Positions 51,692 to 60,721 of a stretch of 64,000 nt of DNA are shown here, one piece after another (within the stretch, counting starts at the first letter, position 1; the number at the start of each line of letters is the position of its first letter). The stretch covers positions 1 to 64,000 of the forward strand of contig PLCO01000035.1 of assembly GCA_003134815.1 (NCBI GenBank). Reading direction: 5' to 3'. Both the position numbers and the translations under genes were made by a program. Source of the DNA: Acidobacteriaceae bacterium. Lineage in GTDB: Bacteria; Acidobacteriota; Terriglobia; Terriglobales; Acidobacteriaceae. Under the pieces are notes generated by a model that saw only the letters and a program-made list of their open reading frames with translations, was not told where the DNA came from and searched no databases.

Positions 51692-52953
51692 GCGGGAGTG
51701 AGCATCCGAATCTTCAGCGCATCCTCGACGATGTCCGCGGCTTGCTCGAGCCCGTCGATCTGGGCAATAGCAGACTGCATTTTGCGGGCGGCGGCCCGAT
51801 ACGAATCGTTATCGAGGACTGCACGCACGGCGGAGCGGAGGCGTTCTGGATTGACCCGGCGCGGAGGCACAACCACACCTACTCCGTGCGCCTTGACGCG
51901 CGCCGCGACCCCCGGCTGGTCGTTGCCCAATGGTATGCACACCAGTGGTACACCTTCAGACAGCGACTCGAGGACCGTATTGATTCCACCGTGCGTGATG
52001 ACCACCGATGCCCGCTTGACGATATCCAACTGCGGGGCGAATCGCACGACCAGCGGATCGCCGCTGAGAGCGCCAAGCCGATCCGGCTCCAGGCCCCCGC
52101 CCAGTGAGATCACCAGTTGGACACTCAGTCCCGCGCATGCCTCGGCGATTTTGCGGAAGATGTCCCGAGATCGATTCTGCAGCGTACCGAGAGATGCGAA
52201 GACGAGTGGGCGGCCATCCAGCCGATCCCATGGAAAGTCCACGGCGGCCCGCTGCGCAGCCTCAACAAACGGTCCCGTGTAATAGAGGTGCGGAGGCGGG
52301 GGGTCGATGTCAAACTCAAACGCCCGCGGCAACTGCGTGATCTGCGCAAGCTTCGATAGTCCGTCTTCCGGAACCCCCACCCTCAGTCCCCACGCCGCGC
52401 GGTATTCGTTGACTCCGTCAAAGATTGGCGCCGCTACGCGAGTGAGGACGCGAATTGCAATCTCATTGCGCAGGCGGGCCCACCATTTCTGGCTTCCCGA
52501 CCAGCCAAAGTAAAACGGCGGATAACGATTGTCTTTCACCATGGGCGGAATGAGCGCGAGCGAGAGAAAGGGCAGACCAAGATATTCCGCGACGTTGTTG
52601 GCCATTTCGACTTCATCAATTAACAAGGCGTCGAGGTTGGCGTTGCGAACCGCCTCCGGTCCGTCGCGAAGCACCATGCGAGCGGTATCGCCGATCCGCT
52701 TCATCGTGAAGCGGAGAACCTGCAGAGCCGTCATCTCGCCCAATTGATGGTCAAGTTTTGGCAGCGTTCCCGGAGGGTAGTCGCTCTGGCCAATCAGGCA
52801 GAAATCGATTCCTGCAGCCTTTACTCTGGCCTCCACATCGGCGACTCCGAAAATGATTACAGTGTGTCCGCGCTGCTGGAGGCGACGCGCCAACGCGGTG
52901 AGAGGGTTCAAGTGCCCCGTTCCTGGAAAACAAAAAGCGCCCAGCCTTGCCAT
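51688..52953 (-). CDS. GT1-family glycosyltransferase (MGT/zeaxanthin glucosyltransferase-like)
   Basis: A 421-residue GT-B enzyme. It starts ARLGAFCFPGTGHLNPLTAL (nucleotide-sugar GT1 opening), has DALLIDEVEMANNVAEYLGL, LVFASLGTLQNRS, and VVRFAPQLDIVKRASVVITH followed by GGINTVLESLSEGVPLVCIPLGNDQPGVA in two stretches, the signature of UGT-type transferases. Likely adds a sugar to a small lipophilic acceptor such as a carotenoid or macrolide; acceptor unknown. Isolated gene. Confidence 0.9.
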   Translation of the reverse strand: MARLGAFCFPGTGHLNPLTALARRLQQRGHTVIIFGVADVEARVKAAGIDFCLIGQSDYPPGTLPKLDHQLGEMTALQVLRFTMKRIGDTARMVLRDGPEAVRNANLDALLIDEVEMANNVAEYLGLPFLSLALIPPMVKDNRYPPFYFGWSGSQKWWARLRNEIAIRVLTRVAAPIFDGVNEYRAAWGLRVGVPEDGLSKLAQITQLPRAFEFDIDPPPPHLYYTGPFVEAAQRAAVDFPWDRLDGRPLVFASLGTLQNRSRDIFRKIAEACAGLSVQLVISLGGGLEPDRLGALSGDPLVVRFAPQLDIVKRASVVITHGGINTVLESLSEGVPLVCIPLGNDQPGVAARVKAHGVGVVVPPRRVNPERLRSAVRAVLDNDSYRAAARKMQSAIAQIDGLEQAADIVEDALKIRMLTPA

Positions 52954-53069
52954 TCTTCACCATGTTACTAGAATCGAACGAGTTTGAATTGCTGCAATTT
53001 GTTCCTGGCCGCGAAGTTCTCTACTCTCGAGGGCCCAGGGGCCGGACCTGGGTGAAACGTGGGCGGGAT

Positions 53070-53384
53070 CTAGCGAGCGGCCTGGCGGCTCAGGGCTTCA
53101 CGGGCGAAACTGATGCGCAGGCGGGTTTTGGTGGCTTTGGCAAAACGCTCCAGTGTGCGGGTCGAGGGCAGGACCTTGCCACTTTCGAGACGCGCGACTA
53201 CGGCCTGGGTGGTGCCCATGGCCCTGGCAACTTGTTCCTGTGTCATGTCGGCGTCCGCTCGGGCCTTGATCATGGCGGAGGCGAGAGCGAATTCCGCTTC
53301 CAACGCATTGTAGGCTGCAACGTACTGAGGGTCCTTCTTCCACTTCTTAAACGAGTTTTCCACGGGGATGAATTTCGTCTTCAT
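53070..53384 (-). CDS. XRE-family HTH antitoxin-like regulator without a toxin partner
   Basis: A 104-residue protein from the ATG (complement ending 53384) with AAGGAGG upstream. An N-terminal helical region (FKKWKKDPQYVAAYNALEAE) is followed by the XRE HTH: MTQEQVARAMGTTQAVVARL, SGKVLPSTRTLERFAKAT. This layout is that of HigA/RelB-type antitoxins encoded after a small RelE/HigB toxin, but the upstream DNA (53385-53487) is too short for one and none follows. A TATAAT-type -10 hexamer is at 53409-53414 (complement). It may be a stand-alone regulator or a relic. Confidence 0.8.
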   Translation of the reverse strand: MKTKFIPVENSFKKWKKDPQYVAAYNALEAEFALASAMIKARADADMTQEQVARAMGTTQAVVARLESGKVLPSTRTLERFAKATKTRLRISFAREALSRQAAR

Positions 53385-53487
53385 TGAACCTCCTTCACCT
53401 TCACGCGGATTATACCGTTTTTGCAATATATCAGTGCTGGCCTACGGCTCCCGGGAGTCGTACAATTCAAAGAAATCGGAGCCGAAA

Positions 53488-53919
53488 ATGAAATCCCCGC
53501 TAAGACATCTGTTCTTGTGCATTATGTTTTGTGCCGTGGTGACCGCTGTATTTGCGAAGACGAAGGATCGACCGGATAGTGATTATCGAGACGGAGTCTT
53601 GGTCAGCTTCCGGACCGTTGCGGCTGGAAGCAACTGCTCATCCTCTGGTTCGGTGAAGGGGGCGGTCGATGACAGCGGAAATGTTGAGGGAACTGATAAT
53701 AGCAACGGTTCCTGCTATAACATCAGCGTTCGCCTCTACACCATCAAGGTTGGAGACACCACATTTGTCATCAAACATGCACCTGAGAGTTGGAACCGGA
53801 ACAGCGTTTTGGAACAGCAACTGCCCGGACTGAAATTCAAAGTGAGAACTCAGAAGGATAAGCTCTATATAAAAGTCGGGGAGCGAGAATCCCCTTTCTT
53901 CATTGTCGATGCGCAATAG
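53488..53919 (+). CDS. Exported protein of unknown function
   Basis: A 143-residue protein from the ATG at 53488. Signal peptide LFLCIMFCAVVTAVFAKT; mature part SDYRDGVLVSFRTVAAGSNC, a Gly/Ser/Asn-rich middle, YNISVRLYTIKVGDTTFVIK, and LPGLKFKVRTQKDKLYIKV. G+C content is low compared with neighbours. Looks like a small beta-rich domain. I do not recognise the family. Confidence 0.65.
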   Translation: MKSPLRHLFLCIMFCAVVTAVFAKTKDRPDSDYRDGVLVSFRTVAAGSNCSSSGSVKGAVDDSGNVEGTDNSNGSCYNISVRLYTIKVGDTTFVIKHAPESWNRNSVLEQQLPGLKFKVRTQKDKLYIKVGERESPFFIVDAQ

Positions 53920-54014
53920 CCCGTACTGGACTTGCTGGATTCAGATGAAGATTTTTCTTGAGTCCAAAAAAGTAGTGTCTATGATCGGCGCTAATCCGAA
54001 ATCGTGGCGCGACT

Positions 54015-54302
54015 TCAAATGGGCACGGCCGTATTTATAGGGGGTGACTGAAAGCCGAAGCGAACAAGCTCCTCAGGGTCTACTACGGGGTTTTCTTTGG
54101 CTGAATAACGTACCACCAGCGTCCATCGCTCGCCGCTGGGCTGCACCTGGCGATCCGCTAGTCCAAGTTGTGTGGCTTCGACACACGCGTCAAGGCGCGA
54201 ACCGTACCATTTCCACAGCAAGTTATCTGCGTATCGCACCCATAGCGCCTCGCCATTGCTCTCGCTGGGTTCAATTGTGACTTTGACAGGAACTGCCCCC
54301 AT
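54015..54302 (-). CDS. Small hypothetical protein
   Basis: A 95-residue frame: VPVKVTIEPSESNGEALWVR, WKWYGSRLDACVEATQLGLA, SGERWTLVVRYSAKENPVVD. Codon use is plausible and it lies in an otherwise empty gap with a GGGG stretch before the ATG. No family recognised; might be spurious. Confidence 0.45.
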   Translation of the reverse strand: MGAVPVKVTIEPSESNGEALWVRYADNLLWKWYGSRLDACVEATQLGLADRQVQPSGERWTLVVRYSAKENPVVDPEELVRFGFQSPPINTAVPI

Positions 54303-54382
54303 GTGCCCCCCAAACTGGAATCCTGTCTACGATACTAGCTGATTTCGCTGGCCTGAAAATCGGTGCTTATCTTCGAGCTTGT

Positions 54383-55981
54383 TTAGTTATGCTTGCCCTT
54401 CCACTCCTCGTACGCCCCCTGGAAGTCTTCGATGCCGCTGTCATTGAAGATCCAGAGGCGCGTGGCAACCTCGTCGATCAGGTCGTGATCGTGGGTGACC
54501 AGCAGGACCGTGCCCTCGTACCGCTGCAGCGCGATGTTGAGCGCGTTGATGGCTTCGAGGTCGAGGTGGTTGGTGGGCTCGTCGAAGATGAGAATGTTGG
54601 GCTTGGTGAGAATGAGTTTGCAGAAGGCGAGGCGCGCCTGCTCGCCGCCCGACAGAGCTTTCGTTGGCTTGGAGCCCTCTTCGCCGGAGAAGAGCATCTG
54701 GCCGAGAATGCCACGAATGTCCTCGATGTGTGCGCCGGGGTTCCACTGGTGCAGCCAGTCGGCCACGGTGAGGCCGTGCTCGATGGTTGCGCCCACATCC
54801 TGCGGAAAGTAGCCGATCTGCGCTTCGTGGCCCCAGAAAACCGAGCCGGAATCGAGCGTGAAGTCCTTTTCTGCTAAGCCGGGATAATTAGCCAGCAGGC
54901 TCTTGAGCAGAGTGGTTTTTCCCGCGCCGTTGCGGCCCATGAGGCAGACCTTCTCGCCTCGCAGGACATTCGCGGTAAAGCCATCAATGACTTTCAGATC
55001 GCTGTAAATCTTCGTCAGATGTTTAAGCTCTAATACGTGCTTGCCGCTGGGCCGGACCTGATCGAATTTGACGAACGGCCGCTGGATGTTGGAGCGCGCC
55101 AGCTCGTTGGTTTGGAGGCGCTCCACCTCCTTGCGCCGGCTGGTGACCTGGCTGGAACGCGTGCCCGCGGCAAACCGGGCGATGAACTCGTTGAGCTGCG
55201 CGATCTTCTTTTCGCGCTGCGCGATTTGCGATTCCAGCGTGGAGCGAATCTGCGTTTTGGCCATCACCATGTCGTCGTATCCGCCGGTGTAGGTGATGAT
55301 CGTCTGGTAGTCGATGTCGGCGGTGTGCGTGGTGACGGAATTGAGAAAGTGCCGGTCGTGCGAGATGGCGATCATTGTGCCGTCGTAGCTCGCGAGGAAG
55401 TCCTGCAGCCAATGGATTGAGTCGAGATCGAGGTAATTGGTCGGCTCATCCAGCAGCAGCGCCGGGGGCTTGCCGAAGAGCGCCTGCGCCAGCAGTACGC
55501 GGACTTTTTGGCCGCCCTGCAGTTCGCCCATTTTGCGGTCGTGCAGCGGTTCGGCAATATCCAGGCCATCGAGCAGGACAGCGGCATCGCTTTCGGCGGT
55601 GTAGCCGTCCTCGTCGCCGATGGTGCCTTCGAGTTCGCCGAGCCTCATGCCGTCGTCGTCTGACATTTCGGGCTTGGCATAGATGCGGTCGCGCTCTTCG
55701 AGCGCAGCCCACAGCGGCTTGTTGCCCATGATGACCGTGTCGATGACGCGATAGGCGTCAAAGGCGAACTGATCCTGGCGCAAAACGCCGAGCTTGCGCG
55801 GGCGCACCACAGTGCCCTTTTGCGGCTCGAGCTCACCGGAGAGAACCTTCATGAAGGTTGACTTTCCGGAGCCGTTCGGCCCGGTCAATCCGTAACGGCG
55901 ACCGGGCGTAAAGGCTGTGCTGACGTCCTCGAAGAGGAGCTTTGAGCCGTAACGCATGGTCAGATTGCTGACGCTGATCAT
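54383..55981 (-). CDS. ABC-F family ATPase (tandem ATP-binding cassettes)
   Basis: About 532 residues from the ATG (complement ending 55981). Two cassettes: Walker A GPNGSGKST and GRNGAGKTT, signatures LQGGQ (unusual) and LSGGE, Walker B ALLLDEPTNYLD and ILIFDEPTNHLD. Between them is the ABC-F linker with SQIAQREKKIAQLNEFIARF. No transmembrane part. ABC-F proteins act on the ribosome, in translation control or antibiotic protection; this one is most like YbiT/YdiF-type housekeeping members. Monocistronic. Confidence 0.92.
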   Translation of the reverse strand: MISVSNLTMRYGSKLLFEDVSTAFTPGRRYGLTGPNGSGKSTFMKVLSGELEPQKGTVVRPRKLGVLRQDQFAFDAYRVIDTVIMGNKPLWAALEERDRIYAKPEMSDDDGMRLGELEGTIGDEDGYTAESDAAVLLDGLDIAEPLHDRKMGELQGGQKVRVLLAQALFGKPPALLLDEPTNYLDLDSIHWLQDFLASYDGTMIAISHDRHFLNSVTTHTADIDYQTIITYTGGYDDMVMAKTQIRSTLESQIAQREKKIAQLNEFIARFAAGTRSSQVTSRRKEVERLQTNELARSNIQRPFVKFDQVRPSGKHVLELKHLTKIYSDLKVIDGFTANVLRGEKVCLMGRNGAGKTTLLKSLLANYPGLAEKDFTLDSGSVFWGHEAQIGYFPQDVGATIEHGLTVADWLHQWNPGAHIEDIRGILGQMLFSGEEGSKPTKALSGGEQARLAFCKLILTKPNILIFDEPTNHLDLEAINALNIALQRYEGTVLLVTHDHDLIDEVATRLWIFNDSGIEDFQGAYEEWKGKHN

Positions 55982-56193
55982 TCTTGTCGATTTCCTGTGA
56001 GTGTTTTCCGGTGCTGCACCCAAGCCGCAGTGGGGCACTAGCTTCACCGGCCAGTTGAGGTTGATTTTGAAGTGGGTTTGGGGCATATAACGTTGCCCCG
56101 AAACGGGTGCTCACTTCCGCACTTTTAGTGTCTCACAGCGGTGCGGAAACTCTGTAAGACCGGGGACTCGGAAAGGAGGGGCCCGATTGGGGC

Positions 56194-56859
56194 TCACCGA
56201 GTTTTCAGCGCTGACTCTTGGCCCTGATCAAGCCTCGCGCCACCCAAAAGTTTGGCGGCGAGAAAGGCTGACCACAAAGTCCGCGTGGAGGCGGCTAGTT
56301 TTTCCAGCAGTCCTGCGGGTCCACCAAGATGGTTGGCAGCTCCGAAGGCGGCGAGAAGCGCCATCATCAGGATTGCAGTGATCAGTGAATAGGCGGCCCA
56401 GCCCTTCCATCGGACATCACGCCGGAAACGCCAGGCAAATGTGAACAGGACGAGCAGAGCAGAGTCGAATGCGATCAGATCGCAGACGAGATGCAGGGGG
56501 TTGTAAATAAATATCGCGTCGCCAATCACGCCGATTCCGGAGAAAAGCTGGAATAGCGGGATCAGCAGCGCGCCCCGCTCATGGTTCAATTCCCGGCGCA
56601 GTCCCGCAGCAAACGTGCAAAGCAGCAGTCCGAATACGGAAAAGTTTGCTCGCTGAGCGACGCTCATTGGTGTGAATTCAAGGGCGCTGATGGTGTCGCG
56701 CGCGAAACTGTAGTTGGGAGCAAGTGCGCCGAGAATTGTGAAGACGGAAAAGAAAACGACTCCACTGAACCCCGCGGCTAGAAGGATTTTCTGCACCCCT
56801 GATCGCTGTATATCGTACCCTGCGGCCGTGGACAAGATCGTTCGATTTGGCTCGTTCAT
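56194..56859 (-). CDS. DUF998 family membrane protein
   Basis: A 221-residue protein with about six hydrophobic segments, e.g. ILLAAGFSGVVFFSVFTILG, FSVFGLLLCTFAAGL, LVCDLIAFDSALLVLFTFAW. NYSFARDTISALEF after the first helix is the conserved DUF998 piece (YxxxxDxISxLE-like). No known function. Its end is near a second minus-strand gene. Confidence 0.82.
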   Translation of the reverse strand: MNEPNRTILSTAAGYDIQRSGVQKILLAAGFSGVVFFSVFTILGALAPNYSFARDTISALEFTPMSVAQRANFSVFGLLLCTFAAGLRRELNHERGALLIPLFQLFSGIGVIGDAIFIYNPLHLVCDLIAFDSALLVLFTFAWRFRRDVRWKGWAAYSLITAILMMALLAAFGAANHLGGPAGLLEKLAASTRTLWSAFLAAKLLGGARLDQGQESALKTR

Positions 56860-56898
56860 GAAGGCGCTCTGCCCGATCGTAACAAGAATCCTCGCCGC

Positions 56899-57987
56899 CT
56901 ACTGCGTTGGCGGAGCGGCGTACTTGCCGGATTTGGCGTAGAGCCAGTCGCCGCCATCGCCTGGATTGGCAGGATCTTTCACGACGTAATAGAGCATGGT
57001 GACGGGCGCGAAGCACTGGCGGTAGATAAGGCCGACATCGGCACCGTGGTTAGGCGTGGGAATGTTTACGCCGAACATAAAGTAGGCGGGCGGATTGTCG
57101 ATGCGGAGCATGCCGTTATGGATCTCATTCGTGATCTCGTGAAGTCCGCCGCCGGCATAGGTTGAAGTGCCATCGTTGCCGACGCCAAATTCGTAATGTG
57201 GCGCAGTCGGGTTGTTCTGGTCGTAGGTTGTGTCAATAGCGGCCTGATAATGGCGGTTGATGGGGGCCATGGTTTTGGCGGCAACGACGCGGACAAGGAT
57301 AGAGCATGAGTTCGCCGAGCCGGGGCCGTAGATGGCGTTGACCCAGTTTGCGGCGTCGTCTCCGGTCTCGGCGGCTATGAGCTCAGCTGGGGTGGGCGGC
57401 GGCTTGATCCCTGCGCAGGCAGCCGGCAGAAGGAAAAGCGAAGCGGGCGGTGTTGCGAATGAGACTTTGGTGATGTTGACCAAGGTCATCGAAGCGCCCC
57501 CCGCTGCGCTCAGTTCCATGCGGATCACGAGACTGTCCTTCATGTCGATCCAGGCCTTCACATTTGCGCCCTGCGTGGTGCCCGTGAACACCTGTGTCGC
57601 GATGCCGTTGATGGTCTCGGCACCTGCAGGCTTGATGTCGCCTTTGGCAACGCTCGAATTCAAGTCAGCGGTCGAGGCAAAGGGGTCGCCCCAGTCTCCG
57701 GAAAAAGTGCCCGCGCCGCACGAAATCGGATGGGCGTCGGGGTCCCAGGAGTCCGTGGTGCCGGCCTTAAGGTCATAGAGGCTGAAGGATCGGCTGGCTG
57801 GAGTTCCGCTCTGCGCCGGTTGTTTTACCTCCATCAGAACTTTGGAGCCGCTGCGGTAAATGGTGGATGTGGAGCCCGTCGAACTGACCGACTGGGTGAT
57901 GATGTAGGCCGTGGGCGGCGTTTGCGCATTCAGGAGCGGGGCGCAAGCAAGGGCGCAAAGACAGGCGATGATGCGTGGAGTTGACAT
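56899..57987 (-). CDS. Exported protein of unknown function
   Basis: A 362-residue protein with a signal peptide (IIACLCALACAPLLNA). The first half (TAYIITQSVSSTGSTSTIYR, KVLMEVKQ, WIDMKDSLVIRMELS) resembles DUF4412/LolA-like beta-sheet proteins; the second half (NWVNAIYGPGSANSC, HYEFGVGNDGTSTYAGGGLH, YYVVKDPANPGDGGDWLY) is not known to me. Four or more cysteines could form disulfides. Same strand as the DUF998 gene upstream; possibly co-transcribed. Confidence 0.7.
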   Translation of the reverse strand: MSTPRIIACLCALACAPLLNAQTPPTAYIITQSVSSTGSTSTIYRSGSKVLMEVKQPAQSGTPASRSFSLYDLKAGTTDSWDPDAHPISCGAGTFSGDWGDPFASTADLNSSVAKGDIKPAGAETINGIATQVFTGTTQGANVKAWIDMKDSLVIRMELSAAGGASMTLVNITKVSFATPPASLFLLPAACAGIKPPPTPAELIAAETGDDAANWVNAIYGPGSANSCSILVRVVAAKTMAPINRHYQAAIDTTYDQNNPTAPHYEFGVGNDGTSTYAGGGLHEITNEIHNGMLRIDNPPAYFMFGVNIPTPNHGADVGLIYRQCFAPVTMLYYVVKDPANPGDGGDWLYAKSGKYAAPPTQ

Positions 57988-58153
57988 GGGAAAACTTCCT
58001 CAGAGAGCGATGAATCCGGAAAACGAAAACGGCGATCGTGATCGAGCGAAAAACGAATCTGCCCGAGGGTTAGCCGATGATATTTGCCGAATTACATCTC
58101 GTCAAGTTGGATGATTGAGCCGGATTCTGCCGCGCGCCGGCCTGTGCGTCGAG

Positions 58154-58858
58154 TCAGAAGATGTCGCAGAGCTTTGCGAACGCGTCAAGCTCGATGAGGT
58201 GCTGGCCTGCGGGAGCGGCGTCCACTGCAGCGTGCTCCAGAATCCATGTGTCCTTGTGAAAGAGAAAGACCGCGTGCAGGCCGGCCGCGAGCGCGGGATT
58301 GATGTCGCTTTTGGGACTATTACCGATCATCCAAGCGCTCCGCGCTTCAATGTTTTGGTGAAGAAGCACTTCACGGTAAGCAACCGGATCTTTTTCAGCG
58401 ACAATCTCAACGGAGGCAAAGAATTGTGCAAGCCCGGAGCGCGCGAGCTTATCAGCCTGCTCGGCGTGGTTGCCTTTGGTCATTAGGATGAGGTGGTGGC
58501 GACGGGCGAGGTCTTTGAGCGTTTCCGCCACGCCGGGCAGCAACTCGATCTCCTGCTCAGCGATCGACCGCGCGAATCCGCGGATGCGCTCCCGTTTTTC
58601 ATCCGTCACCGGCAAAGGACTGAGCCGCTCAAAGCAATCAACCAGCGACTGCGTAAAGCTGGTCAGGCCGTAGCCATGCGCCAGGATTGTTTCGCGCTCT
58701 ACTGTGTTGAGGGTTTGCCGCACTTCGGCGGGTGAGTGCTCGTGATGATCAAGGAAGCTGATGAACGCGGCGATCGCGCGCTCAAAATAGATGTTGTTTT
58801 CCCACAGCGTATCGTCGGCGTCAATGAGCAGCGTCTGGCCGGCGGGGAAGCGGGGCAT
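58154..58858 (-). CDS. HAD-superfamily hydrolase
   Basis: A 234-residue protein from the ATG (complement ending 58858). Motif 1 LLIDADDTLWENN with nucleophile Asp and acid Asp two later, motif 2 ILMTKGNHA, motif 3 SVEIVAEKDP and motif 4 AWMIGNSPKSDINPA. A cap domain lies between motifs 1 and 2. A phosphatase of the phosphoglycolate/haloacid type; substrate unknown. Divergent from the HigA-like gene. Confidence 0.9.
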   Translation of the reverse strand: MPRFPAGQTLLIDADDTLWENNIYFERAIAAFISFLDHHEHSPAEVRQTLNTVERETILAHGYGLTSFTQSLVDCFERLSPLPVTDEKRERIRGFARSIAEQEIELLPGVAETLKDLARRHHLILMTKGNHAEQADKLARSGLAQFFASVEIVAEKDPVAYREVLLHQNIEARSAWMIGNSPKSDINPALAAGLHAVFLFHKDTWILEHAAVDAAPAGQHLIELDAFAKLCDIF

Positions 58859-58940
58859 GAAGCGAGAATACAAGCTTGCGCAGCCAACCTCCAGTCCGCT
58901 GCGCGCGAAAGCGTACACTAGAGCCGACGGAGGATGCAGT

Positions 58941-59249
58941 ATGCCGATGAAGAACCCGCCGCATCCCGGAGATTTTATTCGCACGGAGATCGTTGAAGCC
59001 TCCGGGCTGACCGTTACGGCCGCCGCGCGTGCACTGCATGTCTCGCGGCCCGCATTGTCCAGCCTGCTCAACAGCAACGCGGATCTTTCCGGCGAGATGG
59101 CTTTGCGCATTGAGAAGGCCTTTGGGGTGAAGATGGACACGCTGATGCGCATGCAGAGCGCCTATGACATCGCGCAGACGCGGAAAACCGCGAGCCGAAT
59201 CGATATTCCGCGCGTTGGGTTGACGAGCGCTGCCGATCTGCGCGCCTGA
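58941..59249 (+). CDS. HigA-family antitoxin-like protein without a toxin
   Basis: A 102-residue protein with GGAGG six bases before the ATG at 58941. MKNPPHPGDFIRTEIVEASG, LTVTAAARALHVSRPALSSL, NADLSGEMALRIEKAFG and MDTLMRMQSAYDIAQTRKTA are the standard HigA (VapI) segments. The toxin gene higB normally precedes it, but only 82 bases separate it from the divergent HAD gene and none follows. It may still be a DNA-binding repressor. Confidence 0.88.
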   Translation: MPMKNPPHPGDFIRTEIVEASGLTVTAAARALHVSRPALSSLLNSNADLSGEMALRIEKAFGVKMDTLMRMQSAYDIAQTRKTASRIDIPRVGLTSAADLRA

Positions 59250-59269
59250 ACGAACAACCGACGTCCTCT

Positions 59270-60721
59270 TTACACACCTAATTCGTTGCGAATGGCGGCT
59301 GCGATGGCTTCGGCGTGGCGGCGCATCGCCTCTTCGCTCTCCGCTTCGATCATCACTCGTGCCAGCGGCTCAGTTCCGGAATAACGAATGACCACGCGGC
59401 CCGTGCCGTCGAGCTCAGTCTCTGCCGCGCGGATCGCGTCGACGACCGCCGGAATTCCGTCGAGCGGCTTTTTCTCGCGGACCTGCACGTTCACGATCAC
59501 CTGGGGAAAGACTTTGAGATCCGCTGTTAAATCGCCGATCGATTTGCCGGTGCGCGCCACGAGATCGAGCACAACGAGCGCGGTCAGGAGACCGTCGCCG
59601 GTGGTGGCGAGATGCGGAAAGAGAATGTGTCCTGACTGTTCGCCGCCCAACGCGGCGTTCGTCTTTTGCATCTCCTCCAGCACGTAGCGGTCGCCTACCG
59701 GCGCGCGCAACATGCGAATTCCGCTGCGCTTGAGCGCGGCTTCCAGGCCCATGTTCGACATGGTTGTGGCCACCACCAAGTCGCCCGTCAACAGGCCGCG
59801 GGCTTTCAGGTCGCGCGCGGCCATCAGCAGAATGGCGTCACCGTTGATCACGTTGCCTTCGGCGCCGGCCATCATGCAGCGGTCGGCGTCGCCATCGAAG
59901 GTCAGACCGAGGTCCGCTCCGCGAGACTTTACCTCGCGGGCCACGAACTCGGGATGAAGCGCGCCGCAATTCGCGTTGATGTTGCGTCCGTCGGGCGTTG
60001 TGTTCAGCAATGTGATTTCAGTGCGGGCGTCGGCATTCAGCCGGCGCAAGAGCTCTTCCCCTATCTCAGGAGTTAAATGTCCGAATCTCAGCTTGGATAC
60101 TTTGGAACCACTTAGCCGACGCAAAAGCTCGGGAGCGATCGCCGCGGCGGCGCCGTTGGCGCAATCGGCCACAATCTTCAGGCCGGAGAGCGAAAGCCCC
60201 GGCACGCAGTCGATGAGGAACTGAATGTAATCGCTCTGAAGAGCAGTGTTGTCCTCGACGGGCGCGAAGCAGTGCGGATCGGCGATCTGCACCTGCGCGG
60301 AGTGAAAGAGAATTTCCTCTTCCATGGCCAGCTCCGCCGCGTCGGGGAACTTGAATCCATCTGCGCCGAAGAGCTTGATGCCGTTGTCAGCCCAAGGATT
60401 GTGCGACGCGGAGATGACCACGCCTGCGTCGAAACCGTGAGTCTTGGCCAGGAACGCGACGGCGGGGGTCGTCACGATGCCCGCGCTCTCGACTGTCGCA
60501 CCTGCCTGGCGCAGGGCCTCGGCCAGAGTGGCAGCGATCCACGGACCCGATTCGCGTGTGTCGCGCCCGATGAGAACTTTGGGCCGCGTCGACTTCTTAC
60601 GCAGCGAATGCGCGAGCGCGAGGCCGACGCTATAAATTGTCGTTGGATCCAGCGGGGCCTCTCCCGCGACGGCGCGAATGCCGTCTGTGCCGAATAGTTT
60701 GCGTGTGCCGTTGGAGGTCAT
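59270..60721 (-). CDS. glmM: Phosphoglucosamine mutase
   Basis: A 483-residue enzyme that turns glucosamine-6-P into glucosamine-1-P for cell-wall and LPS precursors. LFGTDGIRAVAGEAPLDP, VISASHNPWADNGIKLFG with the phospho-Ser, LTFDGDADRCMMA (metal), GGEQSGHILF and RYSGTEPLARVM are all normal. It is about 38 residues longer than E. coli GlmM. Much of this is a 25-residue insertion (SGSKVSKLRFGHLTPEIGEE then LLRRL) flanked by direct repeats (see 60039-60130). The ATG overlaps the xseA stop by 4 bases (ATGA). Confidence 0.95.
   Translation of the reverse strand: MTSNGTRKLFGTDGIRAVAGEAPLDPTTIYSVGLALAHSLRKKSTRPKVLIGRDTRESGPWIAATLAEALRQAGATVESAGIVTTPAVAFLAKTHGFDAGVVISASHNPWADNGIKLFGADGFKFPDAAELAMEEEILFHSAQVQIADPHCFAPVEDNTALQSDYIQFLIDCVPGLSLSGLKIVADCANGAAAAIAPELLRRLSGSKVSKLRFGHLTPEIGEELLRRLNADARTEITLLNTTPDGRNINANCGALHPEFVAREVKSRGADLGLTFDGDADRCMMAGAEGNVINGDAILLMAARDLKARGLLTGDLVVATTMSNMGLEAALKRSGIRMLRAPVGDRYVLEEMQKTNAALGGEQSGHILFPHLATTGDGLLTALVVLDLVARTGKSIGDLTADLKVFPQVIVNVQVREKKPLDGIPAVVDAIRAAETELDGTGRVVIRYSGTEPLARVMIEAESEEAMRRHAEAIAAAIRNELGV
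60039..60130. repeat. 75-bp in-frame insertion in glmM flanked by 17-bp near direct repeats
   Basis: AGCCGGCGCAAGAGCTC (60039-60055) and AGCCGACGCAAAAGCTC (60114-60130) differ at two positions and are exactly 75 bases apart. Both encode ELLRRL on the minus strand. The DNA between is more AT-rich than the gene. Confidence 0.8.
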
